This document shows, piece after piece, positions 1 through 8,541 of a DNA stretch of 62,145 bases. This stretch comes from Victivallales bacterium (GTDB lineage: Bacteria; Verrucomicrobiota; Lentisphaeria; Oligosphaerales; Oligosphaeraceae). Below the pieces are notes generated by a model. That model was not told the DNA's origin. It did no database searches and saw nothing but the letters and a program-made list of their open reading frames with translations. Position numbers and translations under genes: made by a program. Position 1 is the stretch's first letter; each line of letters begins with the position of its first letter. The stretch covers positions 1-62,145 of the forward strand of contig JAFZAB010000164.1 of assembly GCA_017548425.1 (NCBI GenBank). The letters run 5' to 3'.

Positions 1-195
1 CTCACGCCAGCCGACGTGTCGAGGGACCTCGGCGACGGGGTGTGGAAAGGCTTGGGGAATGGAGTGAAGCTGCGGCTTCTCGCCAGCCTCGTGAAGGAGG
101 CCGTCGTCCATGCGGACAGGATCGAGATAACGCTCAACACGGCGGGCTTCGCCCCGCTGATGCAGGAGGTGTGGAATGAATCAGCAAAGGATTGA
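1..195 (+). CDS. Serine site-specific recombinase, C-terminal fragment (partial)
   Basis: This reading frame is open from the first base and stops with TGA at 193-195. The roughly 64 visible residues contain a segment reading LLASLVKEAVVHADRIEITL. Large serine recombinases (resolvase/integrase family) commonly end with this type of strand, where a VxxVxxxxDRIEI-like motif follows the zinc-ribbon and coiled-coil region. The catalytic domain lies outside the window, so activity cannot be judged. The last 20 bases overlap the start of the next gene (ATG at 176), which indicates translational coupling. Family assignment rests on the C-terminal motif and on the downstream partner. It could also be another long-tailed element protein. 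Confidence 0.55.
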   Translation, partial: LTPADVSRDLGDGVWKGLGNGVKLRLLASLVKEAVVHADRIEITLNTAGFAPLMQEVWNESAKD

Positions 196-580
196 GACAT
201 TGCCGGACGGCAACATAAAAATCACGATACCATTCGTCATCACCAGGCGGGGCAGCGGAAGGCGCATCATCACTCCCGACGGGGACGAGCCGGTCGGCGA
301 CACCCAGCGCGAGGCAATGCTGCTTGCCTTCGCCAGGGCGCGTCGCTGGCAAAGACTCATCGACGAGGGAAAGGTGGCAAGCGCGAAGGCGTTGGCGCGG
401 CAGATCGGACGGGACCAGAGCCACGTCGCCAACATCATCGGGCTCTGCCAGCTTTCGCCGAAGATAATCCACGCCGTCATAACGGGGGATTATCCAAGCA
501 CCTTGACGCTGAACAGCCTCAAGAAGAAGCTCCCCGACCTGTGGAGCGAACAGGAGGCGATGCTGCTCGGAGAGAATTAG
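176..580 (+). CDS. Small ParB/KorB-like HTH protein of a recombinase module
   Basis: A 134-residue soluble protein. The N-terminus (LPDGNIKITIP, then a basic GSGRRI stretch) is followed by a helical region with a helix-turn-helix near residues 62-85 (AKALARQIGRDQSHVANII), resembling the DNA-binding helices of ParB/KorB proteins. Proteins of this size and pattern often sit directly downstream of large serine recombinases in integrated elements; that is recalled family knowledge, not a search result. Here the start overlaps the recombinase frame by 20 bp, and a strong hairpin terminator follows 22 bp after the stop, so it is the last gene of the operon. Its role, perhaps a DNA-binding accessory to recombination or a regulator, is inferred. 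Confidence 0.6.
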   Translation: MNQQRIETLPDGNIKITIPFVITRRGSGRRIITPDGDEPVGDTQREAMLLAFARARRWQRLIDEGKVASAKALARQIGRDQSHVANIIGLCQLSPKIIHAVITGDYPSTLTLNSLKKKLPDLWSEQEAMLLGEN

Positions 581-602
581 CGCATCATTGGAAAGAACAC
601 AA

Positions 603-635
603 GGTCGCCTGGCAGCAATGCCGGGCGGCCTTTTT
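603..635 (+). terminator. Rho-independent terminator of the recombinase module
   Basis: A 12-bp stem (603-614 with 619-630, containing G-U pairs) is closed by a GCAA tetraloop and followed by TTTTT at 631-635. It lies 22 bp after the stop of the 134-residue protein and ends the element's operon. Confidence 0.9.
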
Positions 636-1081
636 CGCGTCTGGAATGAAGTGCGTTTTCTCGAACATAGGAACAGGGTTCATAGCAATTCCACCAAGGT
701 ATAATTGGCTTTGACAAATAAACGGCGTTTTGCTCGCCCTATATCCAAGTGCCTTATCTACGGCATATTAAGTGCTGAAAGAGAAGATATTCGGGGCTTC
801 GCGGAACTGCGGCAGTAGGAACAGTGTTTCGTAATTCGGGAGACCACGAATCGGTTTTCCATAACTGTTCTTCCGAGAAACGGCTATTTCTCGCTTTTCG
901 CCTCCTTAAAGGGGTTGGAGTTCTGGTGTAGGGCTTGCCCTACATTCAGAGAATGTGGCGGGCTTCGGGCGAAAGATTCTCTCGAATATAGCCGAATTTG
1001 GCTTCTCTTGGGGGCGTGAAAACCGAAACAGAGAATCGCGCCTAAGTGGCTTGTTTACGGCTGGTTAGTGTAGAAACACGA
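636..1081. other. Non-coding stretch between mobile-element end and tRNA-Pro
   Basis: I see no convincing gene in these 446 bases. The only clear structure is a perfect inverted repeat at 927-944 (arms TGTAGGGC and GCCCTACA, two-base loop). If the recombinase inserted DNA here, an attachment site could lie in this stretch, but no duplicated core is visible within the window. Confidence 0.5.
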
Positions 1082-1113
1082 AGCCCTCAAGACCACGGTA
1101 GGACTTGAGGGCT
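1082..1113 (-). terminator. Hairpin downstream of tRNA-Pro
   Basis: AGCCCTCAAG at 1082-1091 pairs perfectly with CTTGAGGGCT at 1104-1113 around a 12-base loop. Read on the minus strand it lies just after the tRNA and is followed by a moderately T-rich run, consistent with a terminator for the tRNA transcript. Confidence 0.6.
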
Positions 1114-1126
1114 GATGGAAAATGGA

Positions 1127-1203
1127 TGGTCGGGGCGGTGAGATTTGAACTCGCGACCTACTGGTCCCAAACCAGTCGCGCTACCAAACTGCGCTACACC
1201 CCG
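1127..1203 (-). tRNA. tRNA-Pro (anticodon TGG)
   Basis: The minus strand folds as a complete 77-nt cloverleaf. The acceptor stem is CGGGGTG with CACCGCCCCG, the D arm carries AGCGCAGTTTGGTAGCGC, the anticodon stem is ACTGG/CCAGT with loop TTTGGGA giving anticodon TGG, and the T arm contains GTTCAAATC. The 3' CCA is encoded (TGG at 1127-1129 on the plus strand). It is intact. tRNA genes are common integration sites, and a recombinase module ends about 0.5 kb to its left, but no duplicated tRNA end is seen. Confidence 0.95.
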
Positions 1204-1299
1204 AGGTCGATACACTAATATAGGTGATGAAGGGAAAAAAACAATTCAAAAGAGCTGTTGTTTCTGAAAAAAGTCACCAGATGAGGCTGACAGATTGAA

Positions 1300-2415
1300 T
1301 CAGTTGTCGGCGAAGACGCGTTTGACGGCGTCCAGATAGCCGTAGCCATGGAGATCGTCGGGTTCGAGATAACTGGTCTCCGTCCATTCGTTCCAACTGT
1401 TGAGCGTGACAAGCGGTTGCTGCTGCGGATGGGCGATGACGAAATCCTTCGCCATGCGGAGAGCTTTTTCAAATTCTTCCGGCGGGTTGTTGCGGCAGAC
1501 GTATTCACGGAAGCGTTTGAAACGCGGGTTGTTGTCCCATCCGATCGAGACATGCGGAAAGTACGGGATGGGATAGTTGGTGTCGATTTTCTCCCATTCT
1601 TTTTGGACATCGACGAGAATATCCTTGTAATCGCGGTTCATGTTGGTGAAATGCACGAACTGGTAGTGGGTGATGCTGTCGAAGCCGAGCGCGTCGAATT
1701 GCGAACGGTTCAGACCGCCATGGGCGTCGACACCGCTGAGATTCGTGCCGTTTTTGCTCCATGCGGTGGCTTGCAGATGGAGGCCGGGGAAGCCTGCGCG
1801 GACGGTCTCTTCGCGGAACCAATCCAATGCTTTGCGGCATTCTTCGACGCCGCCGAGGCCATTGATGAGATTTTCAAGCTCGTAGATCATGAAGACAGGC
1901 TTGCCGTCGATGGTGTAGTAGTTCGACTGTGAAAAATACCGTTCGATGATGCGGTGGACGATGATTTCGAACTGCTTGCGCGGGACGGCGCCGCCCCAGA
2001 TGACGGTGTTGCCGAAATCGTCGGAGAGATTGATGTTCCAGACGTTGTTGGCATCGTGATTGGCCCACATGAGATAGAATTTCATGCGGTTGCGGTTGGC
2101 GGCCTGGAGGAAGCCGTTGTCGAGGCATTGTTCGAGGAAGGGGCGGTTGTCGAACCAATACCAGTCGTAGATGAAAACGTTGACGCCGTGGTCGGCGGCA
2201 GCATCGATTTCCATTTGCATGACATATGGATCGGCTTCGTTGACATAGCCCCAAAGGGGCTTGCGCGGCCAGTCGTGGAATGGGGCGCCTTTGACGGAGT
2301 TTTTGACAGATTGCCATTCGCCGATTCCCTCCGGCCAGAACATTCTGGACCGTGGCTCGTCTCCTGTGTAGGAGGGCCAGACGAAAGCAGCGACATCGAT
2401 TTGTTGTTTAGACAT
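1300..2415 (-). CDS. GH99-like/WbsX-type glycan-processing protein
   Basis: A 371-residue protein without a signal peptide, so probably cytoplasmic. The order of motifs fits the WbsX family (GH99-like TIM barrel). An N-terminal AAFVWPSYTGDEPRSRMFWPEG stretch comes first, then GVNVFIYDWYWFDNRPFLE, FYLMWANHD, and a C-terminal NSWNEWTETSYLEPD followed by GYGYLDAV. The last is the family's hallmark near the barrel's end. WbsX proteins occur in polysaccharide gene clusters and are related to endo-alpha-mannosidases; here no glycosyltransferases are adjacent, so a hydrolytic role on imported mannose-containing glycans is a reasonable guess. The gene stands alone, with a repeat-rich gap between it and the next minus-strand gene. 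Confidence 0.8.
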   Translation of the reverse strand: MSKQQIDVAAFVWPSYTGDEPRSRMFWPEGIGEWQSVKNSVKGAPFHDWPRKPLWGYVNEADPYVMQMEIDAAADHGVNVFIYDWYWFDNRPFLEQCLDNGFLQAANRNRMKFYLMWANHDANNVWNINLSDDFGNTVIWGGAVPRKQFEIIVHRIIERYFSQSNYYTIDGKPVFMIYELENLINGLGGVEECRKALDWFREETVRAGFPGLHLQATAWSKNGTNLSGVDAHGGLNRSQFDALGFDSITHYQFVHFTNMNRDYKDILVDVQKEWEKIDTNYPIPYFPHVSIGWDNNPRFKRFREYVCRNNPPEEFEKALRMAKDFVIAHPQQQPLVTLNSWNEWTETSYLEPDDLHGYGYLDAVKRVFADN

Positions 2416-2455
2416 GTTTTTCCCTAATGCTGAATGCTGAATTATTTATGAGAAC

Positions 2456-2482
2456 CACGAATGGACACGAATGGACACGAAT
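2456..2482. repeat. Tandem 10-bp repeat (CACGAATGGA, 2.7 copies)
   Basis: CACGAATGGA occurs at 2456-2465 and 2466-2475, followed by CACGAAT at 2476-2482. It is non-coding. Similar short tandem motifs recur between genes in environmental bacterial genomes; that statement is from memory. Confidence 0.85.
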
Positions 2483-2746
2483 TTTCTATGATTTGGAAAC
2501 CACAGATCACACGGATTACACGGAAATGCCTCGCGGACGTCGGCCATTTTTCTGATGAGTTTGTTGACAAATGTAAATTTTGCATGAGAAAGAATCTGGA
2601 GGGCCTCCGTCCGCTCGGCGGTTCGTCACGCTTCGCGCAAGTGGAAACAACATCATGTGAAAGCTTGAAGTCCATGGACCCTTGGCTCCGGCGGTTTACA
2701 TGCGCTTCGCACGGGGAGGCTTCACGAAGAGAAGATTGATGTGTTA

Positions 2747-2783
2747 GTATTTGCTTTAAGCTTTAGGCTTTAAGCTTTTAGCT
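2747..2783 (+). repeat. 37-nt GCTTTAAGC dispersed repeat, copy 1
   Basis: The unit begins GTATTTGCTTTAAGC and ends CTTTTAGCT, with internal GCTTTAGGC/GCTTTAAGC units. The reverse complement of 13128-13164 matches it over all 37 bases except for about three A/G exchanges, so this is a true dispersed repeat. Confidence 0.8.
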
Positions 2784-2797
2784 GTGCGGAAACACAC

Positions 2798-5700
2798 TTA
2801 TTTCCTTTCTTTGATCAATTGGAAGTAGCGGGCGTTCTTTTCGCGGCCGATGCCGGGCGCGAGTTCGAGATAGCCTTCGCGAGTGTCGCCATCGTTGTCA
2901 TTGACGATGAGATTGAAGAGGAAGCCGTCCTGCGCACGTTGCGGCGTGAGACCCAGATCGGCTCGCGGGATGGAGCAGACGTAGGTCGTGGTATGCGTGG
3001 CTTCATCGCGAATGGTCGTCAGATGGAGCTTCGGATGACGGTTGGGCGGGGCGATGTAGGTGGCAGTGTTGCTGGAGCCGTCTTGATTGCGCGCGATACC
3101 GAATTCGTAGTAGGGGGTGTCGCCGAGACAGAGCGCGAACTGGATGCTGTCGCCTTGCCACAGCTTGTCGTCGGTGAACGGCTGGGCATGGATGTCGTCG
3201 ATGACGACGGCCTTGAGGATGAAATCATCCTTTGTGAGTTCGAGCCAGACGTTGGCGGAGAGGTCATCCGGACCGCTCCATGTCAAATGTTGCAATTCAG
3301 GAGCTTCCGCCACGAGTTTGACGTATTGCATGCGATCATTGAGCGTGAATTGCGGTTGATTTCCGTCTGCAGGCAGCATGATGACAGGATTGGCCGTGAC
3401 GGTGAGCCGTCCTTTCCAAAGATTGCCGAATGTTGAGTTCGCGATGATCGGAACGGAGATTCCGTTGCTGCCGAAGTCCTTTGACGCCATGAACTTGAAT
3501 GTCATGTTCCGTTGACTGTTAGGGGAGATAGTGACAGATTGTTTCGGTTGCGGGCAACGGAGGCTTTCGGGCATGGCGAGTTCGACATCTGCCGTGATGT
3601 CATGGGCGGTTGGATTGCGGAAGATGAATGAAAGCGTGTTGTCCTGTCCGGGCAGGATGAAGAAGTCTTTTTGACGCTCAAGATATTCTTTACAATTACC
3701 GTTACCTTTCATGATAGGCTCATGGGCGGCGACGGTGAAGAAATGGCCGCCATTGACGGGAAGTTTTTCCTGCCCTTGGAGACGGAGCGTGGCGGGATTC
3801 CGTTCGATTTTGTAAACGATGGCGTTGTTTTCCGTCTCCAGCGGCGTTTCATTGCCGTAAAGATCGATGACGGAGGCTTTTCCGGTAATGCCGACGAGAA
3901 TGACCATTGTGTTTTCCTGTGCGCGGTTGAGATTCCAACTGGGGATGAGCAAATCGCCATTTTGCGCACGGAAGGCGAATGCATCGATTTGCGAACCGAA
4001 ATCCATGTCGGCAATATATGCAGCTTTTGTGTAGAGTGTGGCCAGCATATTGTAAGTGGCGTAGGCGCATTTGGGGTAGAAATCGCGGGTGACAAGACCG
4101 AAATTGTGTTCACCGTAAGTTGCGTCATAGCCGTCATTTCGCAAATCATACCAGTTATATCCGATGGCACCGCGCGCCCAACTGTAGAGGAATTTCTGGA
4201 AGAGGGTGACGGCCTGGAAATGCTCGCCACCGTCCGATGACGGCAGGGCGGTTTCATTGGCGTACCATGGGGCGGTGATGTTTTCTTCCTTGCGCAATTT
4301 GAACATGTTGTCGAGTTGCATACGGTAGCCGGCAAGGCGTCCATGCCCGTGGAAGGCATGGACGTCATACGATCCACGGCCGAGTGTAAGCGTCTTTTTC
4401 ATGTGATCCGGATCGATAAGCGAGGCATGTGACGACGGTGGCATGAGGGCGAATCCGCCTGTGAGAACGTAGGTATTCGGAGCGTATTTTTTGACTTCCT
4501 CATAGGCAATTTTCATCAATTGGATGTATTCTTCCGCCGAGTAGTTGGCGAAGCCGATGAGATCGGGCTCGTTCCAGACTTCGCCGTAGCGGATTGCGTC
4601 TTTGTAACGTTTGGAGAATTCGGCGATGAATGTCCGCCAGAGATCGTAGTCCGGTCTGGGAACGCCGCGTTTCGTGCTATCCAATGGTTTCCAGTCTTTT
4701 GCGGTCGCCCAGTGGGGGCAGTAGTCGTAGATGGCTTGAATTTCTACGCCTTGTTCACCGAAGAGATTGACAACGCGGTCGAATGGTTCGAAATTCCAGC
4801 GGTCTTTTGATGGTTGCATGAGATCCCAGCTGATGTCCTCACGGAGAATCTTGATGCCGATTTCCGAAGCCGCAAGTGCTTCCATTTTAATTGTTTCAGC
4901 CGAATTCCGCTGTGGATGCGAACAGACACCGAAGAGGAAACCTTCGGCGCGTCCGGAGGTCGCACCGACTGGCTTCATATAGGCGAAACTGGTCGTTTTT
5001 TCGGCTTGCGGAATACGTTTGTCATTGTCTTTCACGATTGTCTTGACGTGATAGACGCCGAACTGGGCGGGAGTTTTCACGGGGGCGGAAAATGTCGTTT
5101 TCGGCGAAATGTCCAACGGCAACGAGGCTTGGTTGATGACGGTTTGTTTATAGTCGGAGATCGTGTATTCGAGCGTGCCGCGGATGGTGCGGGGGGAATC
5201 GTTGTCGAGAATGATGCGCAGATTGTTTTCCTGCCCGGGAGGGAGAATATGGATGGGATGGCCTGTGTCAATAACGGCATAGCGCGGCATAAGTTCAACG
5301 ATGTCACCGATTTGGACGGATTCGAGAGTAAACCAATTGGTCATGCCGTTCGCCTTGTCGAGAATGTAGTCGATGCCCAGGCCATGGAAACGAACTGGGA
5401 AGTCCATTCTTTTATTTGGATTTCTGCCGCCGCCCCAGCAACCGGCCTTTTCACCGTTGCTGTTGATGGCATATTCGAGCGTATGCCATCCAGCGGGGAG
5501 CTTGGAGACATCACATGCATATTGGAAGATTTCGTTTTCGCTGTCACGAAGGCGCAAATTCAAATGGTGGACGGAATGTTTTTCCGGCAGGAATACGCGG
5601 AGTTTGCAACGGGCGGTCGTGAAGATGGGGAGTTTGGCGTGCGTGTTGGCGTAATGGGAAGGAAGGCAGAATTCCATGAACGGGCCGATGGATTGATTCC

Positions 5701-5899
5701 ATTGCACTCTGAATTGCAGCTGGTTGTCGATTTGAATGATTTTGGCGGATTGTTGCCGTTCTTCCGCCTTGTGAGTCTCGACTTCGACAGGCAGGGAGCG
5801 AAAATCAACAACGGTCGTGAAAGGATTTTCATCTGCATGGAGCCCATTCGATGCAACCATGCCGGAAATGGCTAGAAATGCGAGCAGTTGTTTCATCAT
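2798..5899 (-). CDS. Secreted clan-A-type glycoside hydrolase with C-terminal CBM9-like domain
   Basis: A 1033-residue protein with a signal peptide (MMKQLLAFLAISGMVASNGLHA). An N-terminal beta-rich region, with a carbohydrate-binding-like fold around residues 30-200, precedes a TIM-barrel region of about residues 320-700. A likely acid/base Glu lies in EVWNEPDL (about residue 443) and a likely nucleophile Glu in YANETALPS (about residue 549), the spacing expected of clan GH-A families such as GH39 or GH5. The last 180 residues (LNDRMQYVKL to the end) resemble a CBM9/DOMON-like domain. Substrate is not evident. It follows the ccsA gene by 27 bp and may be read from the same transcript. The catalytic residues are visible; the family number is inference. 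Confidence 0.7.
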   Translation of the reverse strand: MMKQLLAFLAISGMVASNGLHADENPFTTVVDFRSLPVEVETHKAEERQQSAKIIQIDNQLQFRVQWNQSIGPFMEFCLPSHYANTHAKLPIFTTARCKLRVFLPEKHSVHHLNLRLRDSENEIFQYACDVSKLPAGWHTLEYAINSNGEKAGCWGGGRNPNKRMDFPVRFHGLGIDYILDKANGMTNWFTLESVQIGDIVELMPRYAVIDTGHPIHILPPGQENNLRIILDNDSPRTIRGTLEYTISDYKQTVINQASLPLDISPKTTFSAPVKTPAQFGVYHVKTIVKDNDKRIPQAEKTTSFAYMKPVGATSGRAEGFLFGVCSHPQRNSAETIKMEALAASEIGIKILREDISWDLMQPSKDRWNFEPFDRVVNLFGEQGVEIQAIYDYCPHWATAKDWKPLDSTKRGVPRPDYDLWRTFIAEFSKRYKDAIRYGEVWNEPDLIGFANYSAEEYIQLMKIAYEEVKKYAPNTYVLTGGFALMPPSSHASLIDPDHMKKTLTLGRGSYDVHAFHGHGRLAGYRMQLDNMFKLRKEENITAPWYANETALPSSDGGEHFQAVTLFQKFLYSWARGAIGYNWYDLRNDGYDATYGEHNFGLVTRDFYPKCAYATYNMLATLYTKAAYIADMDFGSQIDAFAFRAQNGDLLIPSWNLNRAQENTMVILVGITGKASVIDLYGNETPLETENNAIVYKIERNPATLRLQGQEKLPVNGGHFFTVAAHEPIMKGNGNCKEYLERQKDFFILPGQDNTLSFIFRNPTAHDITADVELAMPESLRCPQPKQSVTISPNSQRNMTFKFMASKDFGSNGISVPIIANSTFGNLWKGRLTVTANPVIMLPADGNQPQFTLNDRMQYVKLVAEAPELQHLTWSGPDDLSANVWLELTKDDFILKAVVIDDIHAQPFTDDKLWQGDSIQFALCLGDTPYYEFGIARNQDGSSNTATYIAPPNRHPKLHLTTIRDEATHTTTYVCSIPRADLGLTPQRAQDGFLFNLIVNDNDGDTREGYLELAPGIGREKNARYFQLIKERK

Positions 5900-5926
5900 G
5901 ATCGTAATGTGGTTATGGATTATTTG

Positions 5927-6709
5927 TTATTTTGCGTAGCTATGAAGGGTATTGCCGAATTTAGGGAGGAGATTAACGACAAGGAACGTCGTGACAAGTG
6001 CGGCGAACGCCAAGAGATGCGTCCAGACGGCGCGTTTGCGGCCATCCGGACGATAATAGGCGTGGAGGGAGGCGAGATAGAGGCACCATGTGATGAGCGC
6101 CCATGTCTCCTTGGGGTCCCATGACCAGTAGATGCCCCACGCCTCTTCAGCCCAGAGGGCGCCGCTCCAAAGTCCGAACGTCATGAGCGGGAGGGCGATA
6201 CGGATGACGGAACGGGCAGCGTTGTGGCGTTTCAGCTTCAACTCTTCGTCGCGTGTGCAGAGACTGGTGAGCATCAGCAGGAAGGCGACGGCGGCCGTCG
6301 CGTAGGAAACCATGTAGGAAAGGACGTGCGGAACGAACCATGGCGACTGTAGGGCGGGAACGCGTTGCCACGCGAGATTGCGCTCCATGAAAAACGTACC
6401 GATGAGCGGGAAGAGGGAGGCAAAGGCGAAATGCGGCAATGTCCAATCCAATTTAAACCGTTTACGGATAACAAGATGGAGCGGAAGGAAGCAAAGCGAC
6501 AAGAAGACGAGCACATGGACCATGTTGCCGAATGGCGGATGGCCGCAGACGACGTAGTTGCCGATGATGGTCAACAAATTGAGAAGCCATGCGGCGATGA
6601 ACACGCCGATGGCGGGGCGTTGCTTTTGGGCGATGCCGAATAGGAAGGCGAGACCGTAGCCGAAGGCGGCGGTTGCGGCCAAAATGATGAAGGTTGTTTC
6701 GTTAAACAT
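5927..6709 (-). CDS. ccsA: Cytochrome c assembly protein CcsA/CcmC-like (system II)
   Basis: A 260-residue polytopic membrane protein with about eight hydrophobic segments. The haem-handling WWD-type motif is present as WGIYWSWDPKETWALI (about residues 195-210), and a conserved histidine lies in the C-terminal NTLHSYAK. Family members deliver haem across the membrane to apocytochrome c together with a ResB/CcsB partner. The start overlaps the stop region of the upstream ResB-like gene by 8 bp (6702-6709), as expected for a translationally coupled pair. CcmC proteins of system I share the motif, but the ResB neighbour argues for system II. No c-type cytochrome gene is in the window. Confidence 0.88.
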   Translation of the reverse strand: MFNETTFIILAATAAFGYGLAFLFGIAQKQRPAIGVFIAAWLLNLLTIIGNYVVCGHPPFGNMVHVLVFLSLCFLPLHLVIRKRFKLDWTLPHFAFASLFPLIGTFFMERNLAWQRVPALQSPWFVPHVLSYMVSYATAAVAFLLMLTSLCTRDEELKLKRHNAARSVIRIALPLMTFGLWSGALWAEEAWGIYWSWDPKETWALITWCLYLASLHAYYRPDGRKRAVWTHLLAFAALVTTFLVVNLLPKFGNTLHSYAK

Positions 6710-7556
6710 CTCGTGAGGCCTCCGTACGGGATTGTGAGAACCAGCAGAGGATGGCGACGCCGGCGATGATCATCCAAATGCCTGCGATGACGCAATATCG
6801 GCCTGGATCGCGGCGCGCCGTGATGACGATGTATTCGTTGTTCTGTGTGTCATGAGACATGAGATAGAAGCGCCAACCATGGAAATTGAGCGGGTGGTTG
6901 ACGCTAAATGCCTGTGGCGGAAGGGCGGTTCCGTCTGGAAGCGTAAGTTGCGCCGTTGCTTCGAAGAGCTTGGGCGTCGGGGCGGCTTTGTGGAGCAAGT
7001 AGTTGTTGTCGAGGAAGATTTGTGTTTTCCAATGTCCGTCTTCATCCGTCAGCGAGTCTTTGGAAATGGTGTCGCCGTGCTTGGGGAGAGTGATTGTTCC
7101 ATCCATGTTGGGCTTCAATGTCTTGACGAGCGTGAAATCGTCGCCTTCTTTCGCGGGCGGCGCGTAATAATGGTAGGAAGGCGGATAGTAATCGACTTTG
7201 AAATCGGTGACGGCGAGCGAGAAGTCGAGCGGATAGGTCGTGTTGGCGGGGCCAGGCAGTTCGTTGGCAGGTTGCGCGCCGATGTAGGCGGCGAACTGTG
7301 TCTTTTTACCGGCGAACAGGCCGATGGCCGCTCCAAGCAAGAGGAGGGCGACACCGCCGTGGGCAAGCAGGAAGCCAATGCCGCGTAATGATTTGAAGCG
7401 TTTTGGCTTGCAACAGGCGATGATGCACCAAACCGCGAGAATGGCGAGAAGCGACCAGAAGACGGGTGTTCTGAAAATGGCGAGTTCAAGGCCGCCGTGC
7501 AATGGAATGGCGCCGGCCAGAAGGAAAAGAACGATGAGAAGAATGAATTTGTCCAC
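6702..7556 (-). CDS. resB: ResB-like cytochrome c biogenesis protein
   Basis: A 284-residue membrane protein. Two or three N-terminal hydrophobic helices (to about residue 105) precede a periplasmic domain of about 150 residues containing YPLDFSLAVTDFKVDYYP and LNFHGWRFYLMSH. The latter is the typical ResB/CcsB stretch, where the histidine contributes to haem handling. A final transmembrane helix (CVIAGIWMIIAGVAILCWF) ends the protein. It is shorter than canonical ResB (about 400-500 residues), as is common for the compact form found in Bacteroidetes/PVC and delta-proteobacteria. It partners the overlapping ccsA gene. Confidence 0.82.
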   Translation of the reverse strand: MDKFILLIVLFLLAGAIPLHGGLELAIFRTPVFWSLLAILAVWCIIACCKPKRFKSLRGIGFLLAHGGVALLLLGAAIGLFAGKKTQFAAYIGAQPANELPGPANTTYPLDFSLAVTDFKVDYYPPSYHYYAPPAKEGDDFTLVKTLKPNMDGTITLPKHGDTISKDSLTDEDGHWKTQIFLDNNYLLHKAAPTPKLFEATAQLTLPDGTALPPQAFSVNHPLNFHGWRFYLMSHDTQNNEYIVITARRDPGRYCVIAGIWMIIAGVAILCWFSQSRTEASRDV

Positions 7557-7690
7557 GATTTTGGTAGTTTATGGCTTATGGCTGTTCGCCATAGCATTTT
7601 TTTTAAAAAATATGTGATTTTTAAGGAAAGAAAAATAATATATTGTGTTGATTATTCAAAAACAAGGAATAATATTATGAATATGAACCA

Positions 7691-7746
7691 AGGAGGCGGC
7701 TCGTTTCGCAGGAAAGGAAGCCGCCTTGACTGTTTTTTGACAGTCA
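7691..7746 (+). promoter_or_regulatory. Tandem hairpins in the leader of mgtC
   Basis: GGCGGCT (7695-7701) pairs with AGCCGCC (7719-7725). TGACTG (7727-7732) pairs with CAGTCA (7741-7746) across a T-rich loop. Both lie 47-100 bp ahead of the MgtC start and could form an attenuator or a metal-responsive leader. No known riboswitch consensus is recognised, and an intrinsic terminator is an alternative. Confidence 0.4.
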
Positions 7747-7792
7747 CATTTATGAACATCAATTTGAACGGAGTATAAAGGGTTTTCAGCCA

Positions 7793-8521
7793 ATGTACGA
7801 ATTGCAAGACTGGGGTTTGTATTTTGAGATATTGAAGCGGTTGTTATTCGCGGCGATCTGCGGAGTAATGATTGGCTGGGAACGAGACTTGCATGGCCGT
7901 TCGGCTGGCTTGCGGACGCACATGCTGGTGGCACTTGGCGCGGCGTTATTTACGCAGCTGTCGCTGATCACGGCTGCTTGTCCGTTGCCATTTGCGGGGC
8001 ATGAACGGTTGCATGGCGATGTCTGCCGTATTGCCGCGCAGATTGTATCCGGCATCGGTTTTCTTGGCGCGGGAACGATTGTGAAAGAAGGATTTACGAT
8101 CAAAGGTCTGACGACGGCGGCTTGCCTGTGGTTTTCCGCGGCAGTCGGCATGGCTTGCGGTGTGGACCAAATCATGATCGCCTTGACAATGACGGGAGGC
8201 GAATTGATTCTGGTTTTCATTGGCAAGTGGTATGAAAAGAAGATGAACCGCATCTTCCCTTTCCATTTGAAAGTCGAGGGTGAGAGCAGCGAAGACATGC
8301 ATGATATTTTCAAATTCATCAAAGGAGAGCATGATTATGCACGTTTTTCCATTGCTACCATGAATATAACCGTGAATTATGAGATGAATCTTGTGATAGG
8401 CGATTTCTATGTGGAAGGACGTTTTCATGAATCAAACGCAGAGCACGCCTTCAAGCTTATCAAAGACATAAACGAAAAATATCCGAAAATCAAATCGATA
8501 TCGTTCAAACGAAACGGCTGA
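7793..8521 (+). CDS. mgtC: MgtC/SapB-family membrane protein
   Basis: A 242-residue protein whose first 145 residues form the MgtC/SapB transmembrane domain. They carry the family's GVMIGWERDLHGRSAGLRTHMLV and GFLGAGTIVKEG motifs, including the conserved acidic and arginine residues. The remaining 100 residues are a soluble C-terminal domain, as in typical MgtC proteins. In pathogens MgtC helps survival at low magnesium and inhibits the F1Fo ATP synthase; in other bacteria it is linked to Mg homeostasis. A hairpin-containing leader lies upstream. The next gene starts 20 bp after the stop on the same strand, so co-transcription is possible, but a functional link is not evident. Confidence 0.9.
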   Translation: MYELQDWGLYFEILKRLLFAAICGVMIGWERDLHGRSAGLRTHMLVALGAALFTQLSLITAACPLPFAGHERLHGDVCRIAAQIVSGIGFLGAGTIVKEGFTIKGLTTAACLWFSAAVGMACGVDQIMIALTMTGGELILVFIGKWYEKKMNRIFPFHLKVEGESSEDMHDIFKFIKGEHDYARFSIATMNITVNYEMNLVIGDFYVEGRFHESNAEHAFKLIKDINEKYPKIKSISFKRNG

Positions 8522-8541
8522 GGATTTCGTAGGAGTATTCT

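Larger units (their letters stand above)
2416..2797. other. Repeat-bearing intergenic region
   Basis: This 382-bp gap between two minus-strand genes has no convincing coding sequence. It holds a 10-bp tandem repeat (2456-2482), a CACAGATCACACGGATTACACGG-type stretch just after it, and one copy of a 37-nt dispersed repeat (2747-2783). Confidence 0.6.

Noticed and set aside
7571-7600. TATGGC/GCCATA hairpin with an eight-T run upstream of resB
   Set aside because: No plus-strand gene ends here. It may be a fragment of the TATGGC repeat family, but the match is too short to call.
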